64,000 bases of DNA from Saprospiraceae bacterium (GCA_022448955.1 JAKVCU010000008.1:1-64000), one strand, 5' to 3'; positions 37,621 to 47,705 are shown, numbered from the stretch's first letter. Numbers and translations are program-made. Notes: generated from the sequence alone by a model not told the origin.

Positions 37621-38518
37621 GGAACATTCTGGACTTGCTCATATCAAAGATTTGCTCCAAAAACAAGCTTATGTTACGGAGCCTTCAATTGTAATGTCTA
37701 TCTTCTTAGCCAAACAATTGAAAAAGCCATTGCTCATCGAAGGCCCTGCCGGAGTGGGCAAAACCGAAATTGCCAAAGTTATGGCCAAAGCTTTGGAAAC
37801 GGATTTGATTCGTTTGCAATGCTATGAAGGCTTGGATGCACCGCAGGCGCTATATGAATGGAATTACCAACATCAGCTGCTCCATCTAAAAATGGACGAG
37901 CAAACAGATAGCAGTCTTGAAGAAAAAGAAAAAAATATCTTCAGTGACAAATTCCTATTAAAACGACCATTACTCCAAGCCATCACTCATCATCAAGCTC
38001 CTGTATTATTGATCGATGAAATCGATCGTGCCGATGAGGAATTTGAAAGCTTTTTACTAGAGTTACTATCAGATTGGCAAATTAGTATTCCAGAAATTGG
38101 AACGATCCAAGCGACGCATATCCCTCAGGTGATTGTCACAAGTAATCGTGTTCGTGAATTGTCAGAAGCACTTCGAAGAAGATGTTTATACCTCTACATC
38201 TCTTATCCCACATTTGAAAAAGAAGTACAAATTGTACAACAAAAAGTACCAGGTATTGATGATCGTCTCGGCCAACAGATTTGTCTCTTCATGCAAGAAC
38301 TCCGCAAAACGAAACTAGATAAAATCCCTGGCGTAGCGGAAACCTTGGATTGGGCGCAAGCCTTAGCAGCTTTGCATATCGATCATTTGGATAAAGAAAT
38401 CGTCGAATCAACACTCGGTATCGTACTAAAAGACTGGCAAGATATCCGACAAACCCAATTGTCATTATCTGAACTTTTTGAAAAAGTAGGTGCTATTTCA
38501 AAACTGGATCAACTCTAA
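37619..38518 (+). CDS. coxD: CoxD-like MoxR-family AAA+ ATPase
   Basis: 299 residues. Walker A GPAGVGKTEIAK (about 48-59), Walker B LLIDEIDRADEEFESFLLEL (about 129-148), and the sensor and arginine-finger region VTSNRVRELSEALRRRCL (about 170-188). In carboxydotrophs CoxD is an AAA+ chaperone that, with CoxE, inserts sulfur and copper into the molybdenum site. Here copper is not expected because CoxL is form II, so the pair may act only in sulfuration or assembly. The ATG sits exactly at the right end of repeat copy C; residue spacing to Walker A matches the family, so the start is plausible. coxE follows with no gap. Confidence 0.92.
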   Translation: MEHSGLAHIKDLLQKQAYVTEPSIVMSIFLAKQLKKPLLIEGPAGVGKTEIAKVMAKALETDLIRLQCYEGLDAPQALYEWNYQHQLLHLKMDEQTDSSLEEKEKNIFSDKFLLKRPLLQAITHHQAPVLLIDEIDRADEEFESFLLELLSDWQISIPEIGTIQATHIPQVIVTSNRVRELSEALRRRCLYLYISYPTFEKEVQIVQQKVPGIDDRLGQQICLFMQELRKTKLDKIPGVAETLDWAQALAALHIDHLDKEIVESTLGIVLKDWQDIRQTQLSLSELFEKVGAISKLDQL

Positions 38519-39676
38519 ATGGCGCAAAAAGAACTGATCAAACGTCGTACTGCGCTAAGCGCAAATATCATTGGTTTTTGCCGTTTTATTCGGCAGAAGG
38601 GCTTTCGAATTGGCCCGATCGAAGAAGTAGATGCGCTAAAAGCCATCGAAATACTTCAACCTTATGCTGCACCTCAAGATTTTCAACTATGCATGAAAAC
38701 AGTTCTTTGCCGTTCTTTGCAACAGCAAAGAAAGTTTGATGAACTCTACCGACAATACTGGACAGAACTAGAAAAAGCAGTGGATTCAAAAGTGGTAGAA
38801 TCTGAAGGAGATGGTCAAAAAAGTAAAAATAGCGCTAGCCAGCAGCCTTCTTTCCAAGCACTTAAAAGCTGGCTTCAAGGCAATACCCAAGCAGAAAAAG
38901 AAGAGGTAGCTACTTACAGTGCTTTCGAAGCAATGGGACAAAAAGACTTTTCTACATTCTCAGAAGACGAATTGACAGAAGTCCTGCAACTCATTCAGAT
39001 GATAGCCCGATCGCTCGCCTTTCAATTTAGCCGTAGGCAAAAAAAAGCCAAACGCTCTGCTCGTCTCGACCTTAGAAGAACACTTCGTTTAAATCTACGA
39101 AGGGGTGGCGAAATCATGGATCTAGCCTTTCAAAAACCGCCTCGCAATAAGCGAAAAATCGTTTTGCTTTGTGATGTGAGTAAATCAATGGATTTATATA
39201 GTCAGTTTTTAATTCAATTCATTTATGCCTTCCAAAATGCTTACCGTAGCATAGAAACTTTTGTGTTTAGTACGTCCTTACATCGTGTTAGCCAACAGCT
39301 AAAAGATAAAGATTACAAAGAAGCTTTAACGGAGCTTTCACAATCTGTACCGGATTGGTCTGGCGGAACAAGAATTGGCGAATCGTTGACTACTTTTTGT
39401 AAAGATTACGCCTCAAAAATGCTCAACCGAAATACGATTGTGCTCATCTTAAGTGATGGTTGGGATACCGGAAATGTAGATGCCCTAAAAACCTCCATGA
39501 AACAAATTCATAGTAAAGCTGCCAAAGTTATTTGGTTGAATCCCCTTGCCGGAAATCCAGCCTTTGAGCCAAGTGTACAAGGAATGACTGCGGCCATGCC
39601 TTATATCGACATTTTTGCCTCTGCTCATAATGCAGCAAGTTTGCGAAAAATTGTATCTCACCTCCGGAAAAGATAA
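38519..39676 (+). CDS. coxE: CoxE-like von Willebrand factor A protein
   Basis: 385 residues. The N-terminal half is helical and basic (about 1-200). The VWA domain begins at about 210, with the MIDAS metal motif DVSKSMDLYSQF, a Thr in SGGTRIGESL, and an Asp in LSDGWDTGN, i.e. DxSxS, T and D all present. CoxE partners the AAA+ ATPase CoxD in maturing the hydroxylase. The ATG directly abuts the coxD stop (TAAATG), which suggests coupled translation. It converges with the giant T9SS gene, one base apart. Maturation genes coxF and coxI, found in carboxydotroph clusters, are not seen here. Confidence 0.9.
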   Translation: MAQKELIKRRTALSANIIGFCRFIRQKGFRIGPIEEVDALKAIEILQPYAAPQDFQLCMKTVLCRSLQQQRKFDELYRQYWTELEKAVDSKVVESEGDGQKSKNSASQQPSFQALKSWLQGNTQAEKEEVATYSAFEAMGQKDFSTFSEDELTEVLQLIQMIARSLAFQFSRRQKKAKRSARLDLRRTLRLNLRRGGEIMDLAFQKPPRNKRKIVLLCDVSKSMDLYSQFLIQFIYAFQNAYRSIETFVFSTSLHRVSQQLKDKDYKEALTELSQSVPDWSGGTRIGESLTTFCKDYASKMLNRNTIVLILSDGWDTGNVDALKTSMKQIHSKAAKVIWLNPLAGNPAFEPSVQGMTAAMPYIDIFASAHNAASLRKIVSHLRKR

Positions 39677-39677
39677 T

Positions 39678-42600
39678 CTACTGTTTTACCATTTTCTTTA
39701 TTATGGTCTGCCCATTTAGCCTAAGCGAGTAATAATAAATGCCTACTGGCCAATTGCCTACATTATCTAGAATCACCTGCGATCGCCCTTTCGGGAAATG
39801 ATTTGCTTGTGTCCAAACCACTCTACCTAAGTGATCATAAATACATAGCTCTGCCCAAGCTGCCTCTGGCAAATCAAATGGAAGCAAAGTGCTTTGACGG
39901 AATGGGTTAGGTTGATTTTGATATAGCTCAAAATTCGATGCCACATTATGGCGTTGTAATGTCATCAACTCAACGGGTAAAGTTTCATCCTGATTGTTGT
40001 AAGCTTCCTCTTTTGTGAGTCTGGAAGAAATAGAAACGGATTCAAGAGCCTCCTCAGCAGAGGTGGCAGATACTTCCAACGTAAACAATACTATCGTATC
40101 ATTGAACGCAATACTTTGGTTGTTTTTGTTCCAACTAATGGTCATCAAATCTTGGGAAAGATGCATCGTTGAAATATGCTCTTCTTGCAACAATCGGTAA
40201 TAAACCTGCTCTGGGATAGCCTTTTTGGAATCTATTGCTAATGAGAACTGAAATCCTTGAACCGCATTTAATTCATTACTTAGAAAGTGGAGTTCATAGT
40301 AACCTTCTCGAGTGCTTGTTTTTGCTCGTTTTATAATCGTGAATGCTTCATTGCTTCTATCATCTGCTTCTTCTGAAGCGAATCCTCCTGTGTAAGCATC
40401 CAAATTGACATCACCTACTTTGATGGCAACAAAATGGGCAGCAGATGCTTCGTCACTCAAAGCATCATAGTGCACCTGTTCAGGGAAAGTCTCATACCAT
40501 GGATCTGTACTTTGTGGGAATTCATAATTGGCATCAATAAATCGCCAACTTTTATTATTAGGAAACTCACTGATAATGCTAAGTACCATTTTGCGGATCA
40601 ATACCAAATCCAAGATAGAGATACTTCCCGAATTATCGACATCCGCTGCTATCATTTTGTAAGGGGAATCTAATGGAGTGACCCCTAAAATATGCTTGGT
40701 TACTAATATCAAATCAAAAGTCGAAATACCATTTTTAGGACCTTCATTGAAGTATGGATCAATTGTATATGCCTCGTCTAAAAGGACTTCTTCAAAAGTA
40801 AAATCACCAACAGCATTAGTTTCTGAAATCATCTCCTGTCCTCCAGTTAATTCCAATTGCACCCCTGGCAAGGGATGACCATCCATCGTTTCTATTGTGC
40901 CAGTAATTGCTGTAGTCAAAACTGGATTACAAAAATCACTAGGGTCCTCAATGACAAACTGTGCAAAACTTTGTGCAAAATTAGGTCCCCCCAAAGTGCC
41001 ATTCAATTGAATGCTGTAAGGATTAAATGCATGATCCCAGACATGAATTTGAACGTTAATCTCAGTCGTATCTTCACAAGTGAATATGAGCTTATCTTGA
41101 CTTAAATTCACAGGACTTCCAATACGATTAATCGCATAATTGACTTCCTCTCCACAATCAAATATATCGTTGATTAATAAGTCATTAGCAAATAATTCTA
41201 GACTTGCCAAATCCAAGTTTCCATCATTATCAATATCTATTTCTTCATTTACTGGACTTAGTTCAAAAACAAGACCATTGCTTGCAAGGGGTTCATCAAC
41301 TGTACAATCAATGATTTCTATTGGAATCAGAATACTTGTTTCATTATCAAATCCATCATTAACTACCAATCGCAAATGATGAATGCCTATGGGGAAGTAA
41401 TCTGCAATTTCTATTTTTCCATTACTGATAGATTGAATAGCATTTTGAGTAATATCCTGAACCATATCATTTTCTAGCAATAGTGATGCTTGAATTTCAT
41501 TTGGCGTACAGCCTTCCAAAATATCTACTCCTATTTCAATCAACGCAGCACAAGGATCATCGCTTGTACATACTGCTTCAGGTATCTCAAATTGCAACTC
41601 AGGTGCTTCATTATCGTAAATTTTTATTACCTGCATATATTGCCAATAACCGACAGAAGGTACTGCTCTCCAATAGCCCTCTGGGTTGGTAGTTCCATCA
41701 CATTGATAGCCTTTTTCACCCCCATATGGTATGGTATTATATACATCCTCATCTGTATCGATATATGCCATATCCGGTAAGCGGTTAAGCCAAACATCTG
41801 CTTCGCCCGCTTCATCATTACAATTTTCGTCGCGTGAAACTTCTAATGGATCAGACACCCCATCATATTCACACCAATTGATAATGTTATAAGTCCGGAA
41901 TAATTGGAAGCGCTCATTACCAGATGCTGGAAACTCCACATCTTCATAATTTACTGCAATTAAATCACAAGCATAGATGTAAATCTCTGGTTCAAAATCC
42001 ATAGCTTGATCGCAATTGATACTGATATCTCTTGGAAACTTAATTGCATAATTATTTTCAATCGTCAATTGTATTTCTTGAAAACAAGGATTGGTAGATA
42101 TATTACCATAAGCATCTACTGCTTGAAACTGACGAGTAACCGTTCCTGCACCACAATCATCTAAATTGATAATAGGTGCAAACTCTTGCCAGTCTGCATT
42201 ACAATTATCTATCGTTTCAGGCGTTCCAAATAAATGGCGTAAATCTGTTAAGCTATTCAAGTCTGTGCCTTGCGGCAAATCATTACAGCTCATTTCCGCT
42301 GCTACAGGCGGAATACAATTCGGATGGAGCTGATCTTGTACAAAAATGCTCAACTGACAATTGTTGATATTACCAACGGCATCTATAGCTTTTACCTCAA
42401 CTATAACCACTTCATTTACATCACAGCAATTGAGTGGAATGATATTTCCCCAATCATTAGCCTGCGTACAACCGGAAGCTAATCGTCGTACCTCAATATG
42501 GCTAAAACTACAGTTGTCAATACTTCCATCATTAAGCTGATCTGCTTCGATCATTACTTCCCCTTCTCCTCCGATTGAGATCGTAATATCGTCGCTACAT

Positions 42601-45035
42601 ATTGCTGTAGGTGCAACTTTATCCTCAACAATAAATGGGCATTCGAGCGTGCTACTATTGCCACAAGCATCCGAAACCGTGTATCGAATACGATGACTTC
42701 CTAGTGGGATATTTCCTACTTCTCGTGAAATAGCACCTTCTGGTACTACTGCTAGAACCTCTTGTTCAATCAACGTATCGATTACCAATCCCCATTGGTT
42801 ATACACCAATACTTCTATATCTGTAATCACTTCGCTATATATTGAGGTAGAAGAGCAATTATCTGTAACCACAGGCAATGGCAATTCGAAAGTAGCCGTA
42901 CAATCAAAAGGTGTTGTGGAGAAACTCAGGGTATCTGTTACTTCATCAAAATTGTCATCTACTGCCAAACATTCAAGTTCAGGAACAGTAAAATCTCCTA
43001 CTCTTATTTGTTGGTGATGAAGCAAACTAGTTGTTGGATCACACCAATCAAATATACTCCAAACTCTTAAGATTTTATATCCGCTTTCGCAAATAGGTAC
43101 CGCAGGGTTATCAACATAAGTTGCTGCTAGATTACATATATCTGTTGATAAAGTATAAACATCTAAAGCCGTCTGCACTAAGGGGTAACCAGTCAAATCG
43201 GGATGAGGATTTCCATTATTATCCCATTGGTTAAGCTCATCACATTCGATGACCGTCGATAAAGAAGGCAGTATAACATCGTCTACCGTTGGTGGTCTGA
43301 ATAATATATCCTGTGTACAGGACACCCTATTATTAGATTGATCAGTAGCCGTAAATTCTCTTTTTAAAACAGTAATTCCACATTCCCCATTGAGTAATAG
43401 TTGATCTTCAAAACTCAATAATGGTGTACTCATACAATTGTCTGATATGCTTGGTTGCCCAGTAAACGCTAATAAATTTTGATTATCGAGCATCGTATCC
43501 AAATCAGAACAAATTAATTCTCTTTTTAGTATTCCTTCAATGCTCTCTACACTCTCCACCTTACCACCTTTAGCACCGTATACCGCCCAGCGGTATAGCC
43601 CTGTTTGTTCTGCGAAGTAAGAAGTAGTTAATAAGGAATAATTTTGATCGGTTTTTAGGGCAATGCTTATCGTAAATAAAGTATCTATTTCACTGAAGTA
43701 TCCTCTCCCGGCTTCTCTTTCCTTAGCTACAGCAATAATGTGCTGACAAGCACCACTTGAAAGGTCTGAAACACCTTCGTACAAAAATGCAGCACCATGT
43801 CGGAAGCTTCCGCTAAATTCAAAAGTATATACATCATCTTGATCTACTTCAAATGATCGAAGATCATAATAATGCATATCTCCTTCATCCGCTACATCAT
43901 TTTGGAAACAAGTGGAGTAGGAAGTATTAAGCTGTTCATCATCGAGACTTAATGTATCTACTAAAAATTGGATGCTCACAGGAACGTCTGCAGTATTGCG
44001 AGTATCTAAACATTCAATTTCAGGCGCACGATAATCTACAGGAGTGAGATGTCCAAGTCCAGAATAACCTCCAGCTTCAGATTCAATTAATACATTTAAT
44101 GTTTGATTGATGTGTTCATGAGTAATTGTATTTCCAACAGGAATTCCACTTTCATCAAAAACAGATACGAAGAAATCATCCAAGCATGGATAATCCCCAA
44201 CCAGCATCAAATCAGGTGTAATTTCAATTTCACAGCTATTATTCATAGCTAATGTAATATGATCTACCACAGCAACATAAGGCACATCTTGAACTTCTAC
44301 TTCTTCTATAATAGAAGTCCAACAACCAGGGTTAGTTGAATCATTTAACCCTGCTTCGCCCGCATCAAAATCATATTCTATAGTATAAATACCTTCTCCT
44401 AAATCATAAGGATTTAGAGTATTTGTTAATTCATCATTCAAGTAAAAAGTACCAGTTCCATCCGCCCCTTCGACATCCGCTTGTAAGTCAATAGGGGCAC
44501 TTGTAATACAAATAGCATCATCTAAACCTTCAAAACTAGGATTCGGATAGTAGCAAGTCGCTGAAATTTGTAGTTGTTCTCCAAATTCATTTTCAATCGT
44601 AAGATCAAATCCAAGTGCATCAATGTGAATGACTGGTAATTGATAAGTTCCAGGCATAGCATCTAATTCAGGAATCGTTTTACCGGCAGTGATGATAATA
44701 CTTGCTTCGGGGGGGGCAGGACTATTTATATCATGAAGTCCTGTTACAGCAATGATCGTCCACATCTGTCCGGTATCTGCTTCTACAGTAATTGTAGTTT
44801 CAAACTGTCCATCCGTTAGGTTACTTGAATTGTTCAAGCAGGAGCATTTGTTCGGAGAATCTGGTGTAGTTCCTAAATAAATAATTGGTGTTGGTGTAGT
44901 TGTCGTATCATTTGTTAAAACCGTCAAAGCATTTCCACTATTGCCCCAAAGGAACAATCCCAAGCAAATCCCAAGCCATCTGGCTAATCGGAATAGAGGG
45001 CGTCCACTTTTTGAAGTTTTAACTTTTATAAACAT
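39678..45035 (-). CDS. Giant secreted protein with dockerin-like region and T9SS C-terminal sorting domain
   Basis: 1785 residues. The N-terminus (about 1-37) is a signal peptide after a short basic run. A long Cys- and Asp-rich body (about 55-1270) has repeating beta-sandwich-like blocks with motifs such as VTDNCSS, DACGN and AVDAYGNIST, resembling HYR/SprB-type adhesin repeats. A carboxypeptidase-regulatory-like fold comes next (TIETMDGHPLPGVQLELTG), then a dockerin-like segment with paired Asp-rich loops (DVDNSGSISILDLVLIRK), a cohesin-like stretch, and finally the T9SS sorting domain (NFELYQNQPNPFRQST to the terminal KKMVKQ). It should be exported through the type IX system and fixed to the cell surface. 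Single gene, convergent with coxE. Confidence 0.87.
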   Translation of the reverse strand: MFIKVKTSKSGRPLFRLARWLGICLGLFLWGNSGNALTVLTNDTTTTPTPIIYLGTTPDSPNKCSCLNNSSNLTDGQFETTITVEADTGQMWTIIAVTGLHDINSPAPPEASIIITAGKTIPELDAMPGTYQLPVIHIDALGFDLTIENEFGEQLQISATCYYPNPSFEGLDDAICITSAPIDLQADVEGADGTGTFYLNDELTNTLNPYDLGEGIYTIEYDFDAGEAGLNDSTNPGCWTSIIEEVEVQDVPYVAVVDHITLAMNNSCEIEITPDLMLVGDYPCLDDFFVSVFDESGIPVGNTITHEHINQTLNVLIESEAGGYSGLGHLTPVDYRAPEIECLDTRNTADVPVSIQFLVDTLSLDDEQLNTSYSTCFQNDVADEGDMHYYDLRSFEVDQDDVYTFEFSGSFRHGAAFLYEGVSDLSSGACQHIIAVAKEREAGRGYFSEIDTLFTISIALKTDQNYSLLTTSYFAEQTGLYRWAVYGAKGGKVESVESIEGILKRELICSDLDTMLDNQNLLAFTGQPSISDNCMSTPLLSFEDQLLLNGECGITVLKREFTATDQSNNRVSCTQDILFRPPTVDDVILPSLSTVIECDELNQWDNNGNPHPDLTGYPLVQTALDVYTLSTDICNLAATYVDNPAVPICESGYKILRVWSIFDWCDPTTSLLHHQQIRVGDFTVPELECLAVDDNFDEVTDTLSFSTTPFDCTATFELPLPVVTDNCSSTSIYSEVITDIEVLVYNQWGLVIDTLIEQEVLAVVPEGAISREVGNIPLGSHRIRYTVSDACGNSSTLECPFIVEDKVAPTAICSDDITISIGGEGEVMIEADQLNDGSIDNCSFSHIEVRRLASGCTQANDWGNIIPLNCCDVNEVVIVEVKAIDAVGNINNCQLSIFVQDQLHPNCIPPVAAEMSCNDLPQGTDLNSLTDLRHLFGTPETIDNCNADWQEFAPIINLDDCGAGTVTRQFQAVDAYGNISTNPCFQEIQLTIENNYAIKFPRDISINCDQAMDFEPEIYIYACDLIAVNYEDVEFPASGNERFQLFRTYNIINWCEYDGVSDPLEVSRDENCNDEAGEADVWLNRLPDMAYIDTDEDVYNTIPYGGEKGYQCDGTTNPEGYWRAVPSVGYWQYMQVIKIYDNEAPELQFEIPEAVCTSDDPCAALIEIGVDILEGCTPNEIQASLLLENDMVQDITQNAIQSISNGKIEIADYFPIGIHHLRLVVNDGFDNETSILIPIEIIDCTVDEPLASNGLVFELSPVNEEIDIDNDGNLDLASLELFANDLLINDIFDCGEEVNYAINRIGSPVNLSQDKLIFTCEDTTEINVQIHVWDHAFNPYSIQLNGTLGGPNFAQSFAQFVIEDPSDFCNPVLTTAITGTIETMDGHPLPGVQLELTGGQEMISETNAVGDFTFEEVLLDEAYTIDPYFNEGPKNGISTFDLILVTKHILGVTPLDSPYKMIAADVDNSGSISILDLVLIRKMVLSIISEFPNNKSWRFIDANYEFPQSTDPWYETFPEQVHYDALSDEASAAHFVAIKVGDVNLDAYTGGFASEEADDRSNEAFTIIKRAKTSTREGYYELHFLSNELNAVQGFQFSLAIDSKKAIPEQVYYRLLQEEHISTMHLSQDLMTISWNKNNQSIAFNDTIVLFTLEVSATSAEEALESVSISSRLTKEEAYNNQDETLPVELMTLQRHNVASNFELYQNQPNPFRQSTLLPFDLPEAAWAELCIYDHLGRVVWTQANHFPKGRSQVILDNVGNWPVGIYYYSLRLNGQTIIKKMVKQ

Positions 45036-45277
45036 GATTCTCTTATTAAAATGGTTCCTGTGTTTGTTTCAAGTATTGTGCTTGACTTCTTACATCATAA
45101 TTTTGTTTGATATGTAAAGAGCAAAAAGCAGGCCAGTTTTTTAAAAATGCTTACAAATAATAATAAACCGCTGAAAATCAATAAAATAAAAAATAAAATT
45201 ATGTTACATTATTTTTATATTGTTATATACAGCAGCTACAGATAGGTGATTCATTCAACCAGACATACTATTTGATA
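45036..45277. other. AT-rich leader region of the giant T9SS gene
   Basis: 242 bases between the giant gene's start and repeat copy D. It should contain the leftward promoter, but no clean TAnnTTTG with a correctly spaced TTG was found. No gene is supported. Confidence 0.4.
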
Positions 45278-45402
45278 TAAGTAGTTAGGCAGACAGGTTC
45301 TAGCATCAGCTCAAAAATCATACGTAACTTTACTATCGTCAGTTTCTTATGATTTTCGAGCTAACCATTTTATTGTACCAGCAATTTTGTCTAGGCACTT
45401 AC
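45278..45402 (+). repeat. Dispersed TAAGT/ACTTA element, copy D (long form)
   Basis: 125 bases from TAAGTAGTTAGGCAGACAGG to TTTTGTCTAGGCACTTAC. The core CTCAAAAATCATACGTAACT is followed by an imperfect inverse copy (AGTTTCTTATGATTTTCGAG), giving a hairpin of about 21 bp with 17 matched positions. The core is nearly identical to copy E. Relative to E the segment GGCTAGAACCTG is inverted here (CAGGTTCTAGC). It lies 152 bases upstream of the haloperoxidase gene. Confidence 0.75.
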
Positions 45403-45554
45403 TTATTTTACTCATATTAAAATCATATCAATAAGCAAAAACTAACGACTCCTACCGTTGTTTACTTTTAAAAGCGCAAATAGATTCCTTTACTCTAAAT
45501 GATTTGGTAGACACCATTTTTTTTGATCACCATCACTTTTTCAATTTGAACTTT

Positions 45555-46886
45555 ATGACCTTTTCATTATCTCTAATAAACATTAGAACACTAAAATACT
45601 TCAACCTTATTGTGCTTCTATTTTCTATTGCTTCAGTCGCAGCCCAAGTGCAAATAGATAATTTTGGACCATTTAAATTTCAACTAAAAGAAAGTTATTC
45701 GCCACTTAATGCAACAGAGCTAGAACAAGAAATCACAAAAGTGATCGAACTACAAGCAGTAACAAATGATAATGATATCAGGGTTATGAATTACTGGAAT
45801 GCTTCCTATCCATCTTACAGATGGCATCAGATTATGATGGAAATCGGCAGAGCTAAAAAGGGTCATAAGAATGGAGGGCGAGTTATTGTTTTACACCTAT
45901 CCATTTATGATGCACTTACACAAGTGTTGAAACATAAAAAACAGCATCAAATAAAAGCTCCATTTCAGCAAAATTCAAATGTACAGCAATGGGGTCGCAA
46001 AAGAGATTATTCCTCCTTCATCTGTGAATGGAGTGCAGCTGCAGGTGCAGCCCACAAAATAATTGGCCACTATTTTCCAGATAGAAAATCTCATCTAGAT
46101 AGTCTTTTAACTCAGTTTAAAGAAGCACGTCTGAGGACTGGGCTTCAGTTGTCCTCTGATATCGAAAAAGGAATTACCATTGGGAAACAAATTGCCGCTC
46201 AATATATAGCATATGCTAAAACAGATCGAACAGATCGTACATGGGAAGGAGAGGTACCTAAAGCAGATAGTCTTTGGTCAGGTACCCCGAGCAAATGGGA
46301 TCCGATGAAACGCCAATGGAGACCACTGACCTTGTTAACCCCAGATCAATTCAGACCAGCACCTCCTCCGACCGATTGGTCAGAAGACATGGAAGAGTTA
46401 CGCAGATTTAACGCTGCACATAAAACCAGTAATATTGCTTGGAAATGGAAAAATGCGCCTGTTTGGGACGATCTTCTAGAGCGAAAAATCTTAGAATATG
46501 ACCTTGGTCCATTTGAAGCTGCTTTTGCAGCTGCTGTTTTTCATACTGCTCGATTTGACGGTATTATTGCAGCGTGGGATGGCAAATACCATTATTGGGG
46601 AATACGACCGTTCCAATATGACCCTGTGTTTAAACCACTTCTCGTAGATACTCCAAACTTCCCAGGCTACCCTGCCGGACATACGACTGTGGCAGGCTCC
46701 ATTGCAACTGTATTATCTTTTCTTTTCCCACAGGATGAACAACTATTTTACGAACTGGCGAAAGAATGCTCCGAATCTCGCTTTGAAGGAGGTGTACACT
46801 TCCGCACAGACAATGAGATAGGATTAAAAGTTGGCTATCAAGTAGGAGGCCAAGTGATCAAAACATTTTTGAAGAAAATGAATTAA
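45555..46886 (+). CDS. Vanadium-dependent haloperoxidase / PAP2-superfamily protein
   Basis: 443 residues from the ATG opening MTFSLSLINIRTLKYFN, which gives a signal peptide ending SVAAQ; an in-frame TTG 17 codons earlier is less likely. The vanadate pocket is recognisable: FPGYPAGHTTVAGS with His376, the general acid, and SRFEGGVHFRTD with Arg409 and His415, the His that would bind vanadium. KYHYWGIRPFQ may supply the first Lys/Arg. Family members oxidise halides with hydrogen peroxide; some are plain phosphatases. Periplasmic or secreted. It is followed convergently by a pirin gene, and the pair is bracketed by repeat copies D and E. Confidence 0.82.
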   Translation: MTFSLSLINIRTLKYFNLIVLLFSIASVAAQVQIDNFGPFKFQLKESYSPLNATELEQEITKVIELQAVTNDNDIRVMNYWNASYPSYRWHQIMMEIGRAKKGHKNGGRVIVLHLSIYDALTQVLKHKKQHQIKAPFQQNSNVQQWGRKRDYSSFICEWSAAAGAAHKIIGHYFPDRKSHLDSLLTQFKEARLRTGLQLSSDIEKGITIGKQIAAQYIAYAKTDRTDRTWEGEVPKADSLWSGTPSKWDPMKRQWRPLTLLTPDQFRPAPPPTDWSEDMEELRRFNAAHKTSNIAWKWKNAPVWDDLLERKILEYDLGPFEAAFAAAVFHTARFDGIIAAWDGKYHYWGIRPFQYDPVFKPLLVDTPNFPGYPAGHTTVAGSIATVLSFLFPQDEQLFYELAKECSESRFEGGVHFRTDNEIGLKVGYQVGGQVIKTFLKKMN

Positions 46887-46892
46887 AAATAA

Positions 46893-46924
46893 AAGCCTCC
46901 TAACAACTCAATGTTAGGAGGCTT
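46893..46924. terminator. Bidirectional terminator between haloperoxidase and pirin
   Basis: AAGCCTCCTAACA pairs perfectly over 13 bp with TGTTAGGAGGCTT around a six-base loop. On the minus strand it is followed by a T-rich run; on the plus strand it lies 6 bases after the haloperoxidase stop. Confidence 0.85.
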
Positions 46925-46967
46925 AACTATTGCTCTGTAGATATTTAATATCTATTGAAATCTTGTA

Positions 46968-47675
46968 TTAATTCATGGGTACATCAATAACTAAGAAGTT
47001 AGTATTTTCTGCCGCTTTGATATTTACTTTATCTGTATCCCAAACTCCAACAGCATCTCTTTTATCAAATACTTCTCCATCCACTTCTACTTTGCCATCT
47101 AATACGAAGATGTAAGCACCATTGCCATTTTTATGGATTTCATAGCTCACTGTCTTACCAGCTTCAAATTTTCCTAAAGAGAAATAGGCATCTTGATTAA
47201 TCCAAATCGCTTCTTCATGCTCTGGCGAAACCACGAGCTGCAATTTATTTTCTCTATCTGCTGGTTCGAATGTTTTTTGCGCATAACGTGGTTTAATATT
47301 TTTTTCTTTCGGGAAAACCCAAATCTGAAGAAACTTCACAGCATCTTTCCTAGAATGGTTATATTCTGAATGCACGACTCCTGTTCCTGCAGACATGATT
47401 TGTACATCATTCAATTTGATAACTGTTTTGTTACCCATATTGTCTTGATGCTCCAAATCACCTTCTAAAGGAATCGAAATTATTTCCATATTATCATGTG
47501 GGTGTGCCCCAAATCCACGACCGGCAGCTACGCTATCATCGTTTAGAACTCGAAGCAAACCAAAATTCATCTTATTTGGATTATAATAGTTAGCAAAACT
47601 GAAAGAGTGAAAAGACTCTAACCACCCATGATTTGCATGACCTCTTGTATCTGATTTATGAACAACCTTTTTCAT
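46968..47675 (-). CDS. Pirin-family cupin protein
   Basis: 235 residues. The N-terminal cupin has the metal-binding set His58 and His60 (GAHPHDNMEI) with His102 and Glu104 (GTGVVHSEYN), all four ligands present, and the family start DTRGHANHGWLESFHSFSFA. Bacterial pirins include quercetin 2,3-dioxygenase (YhaK/YhhW) and redox-linked regulators; the physiological role is often unknown. The second cupin (about 135-235) is degenerate. It converges with the haloperoxidase gene. Repeat copy E starts about 31 bases upstream of its ATG and so lies in its promoter region. Confidence 0.9.
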   Translation of the reverse strand: MKKVVHKSDTRGHANHGWLESFHSFSFANYYNPNKMNFGLLRVLNDDSVAAGRGFGAHPHDNMEIISIPLEGDLEHQDNMGNKTVIKLNDVQIMSAGTGVVHSEYNHSRKDAVKFLQIWVFPKEKNIKPRYAQKTFEPADRENKLQLVVSPEHEEAIWINQDAYFSLGKFEAGKTVSYEIHKNGNGAYIFVLDGKVEVDGEVFDKRDAVGVWDTDKVNIKAAENTNFLVIDVPMN

Positions 47676-47705
47676 CTTTTATCGTTTTTGGTATAAATTA
47701 TAAGT

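Noticed and set aside
33118-39676. Reading the cox cluster as a true aerobic CO dehydrogenase.
   Set aside because: The form I active-site loop with Cys is missing (AYRGAGR instead), so CO oxidation cannot be assumed.
46893-46924. The hairpin between haloperoxidase and pirin as part of the dispersed element family.
   Set aside because: It shares no end sequence with the elements and has ordinary terminator form.
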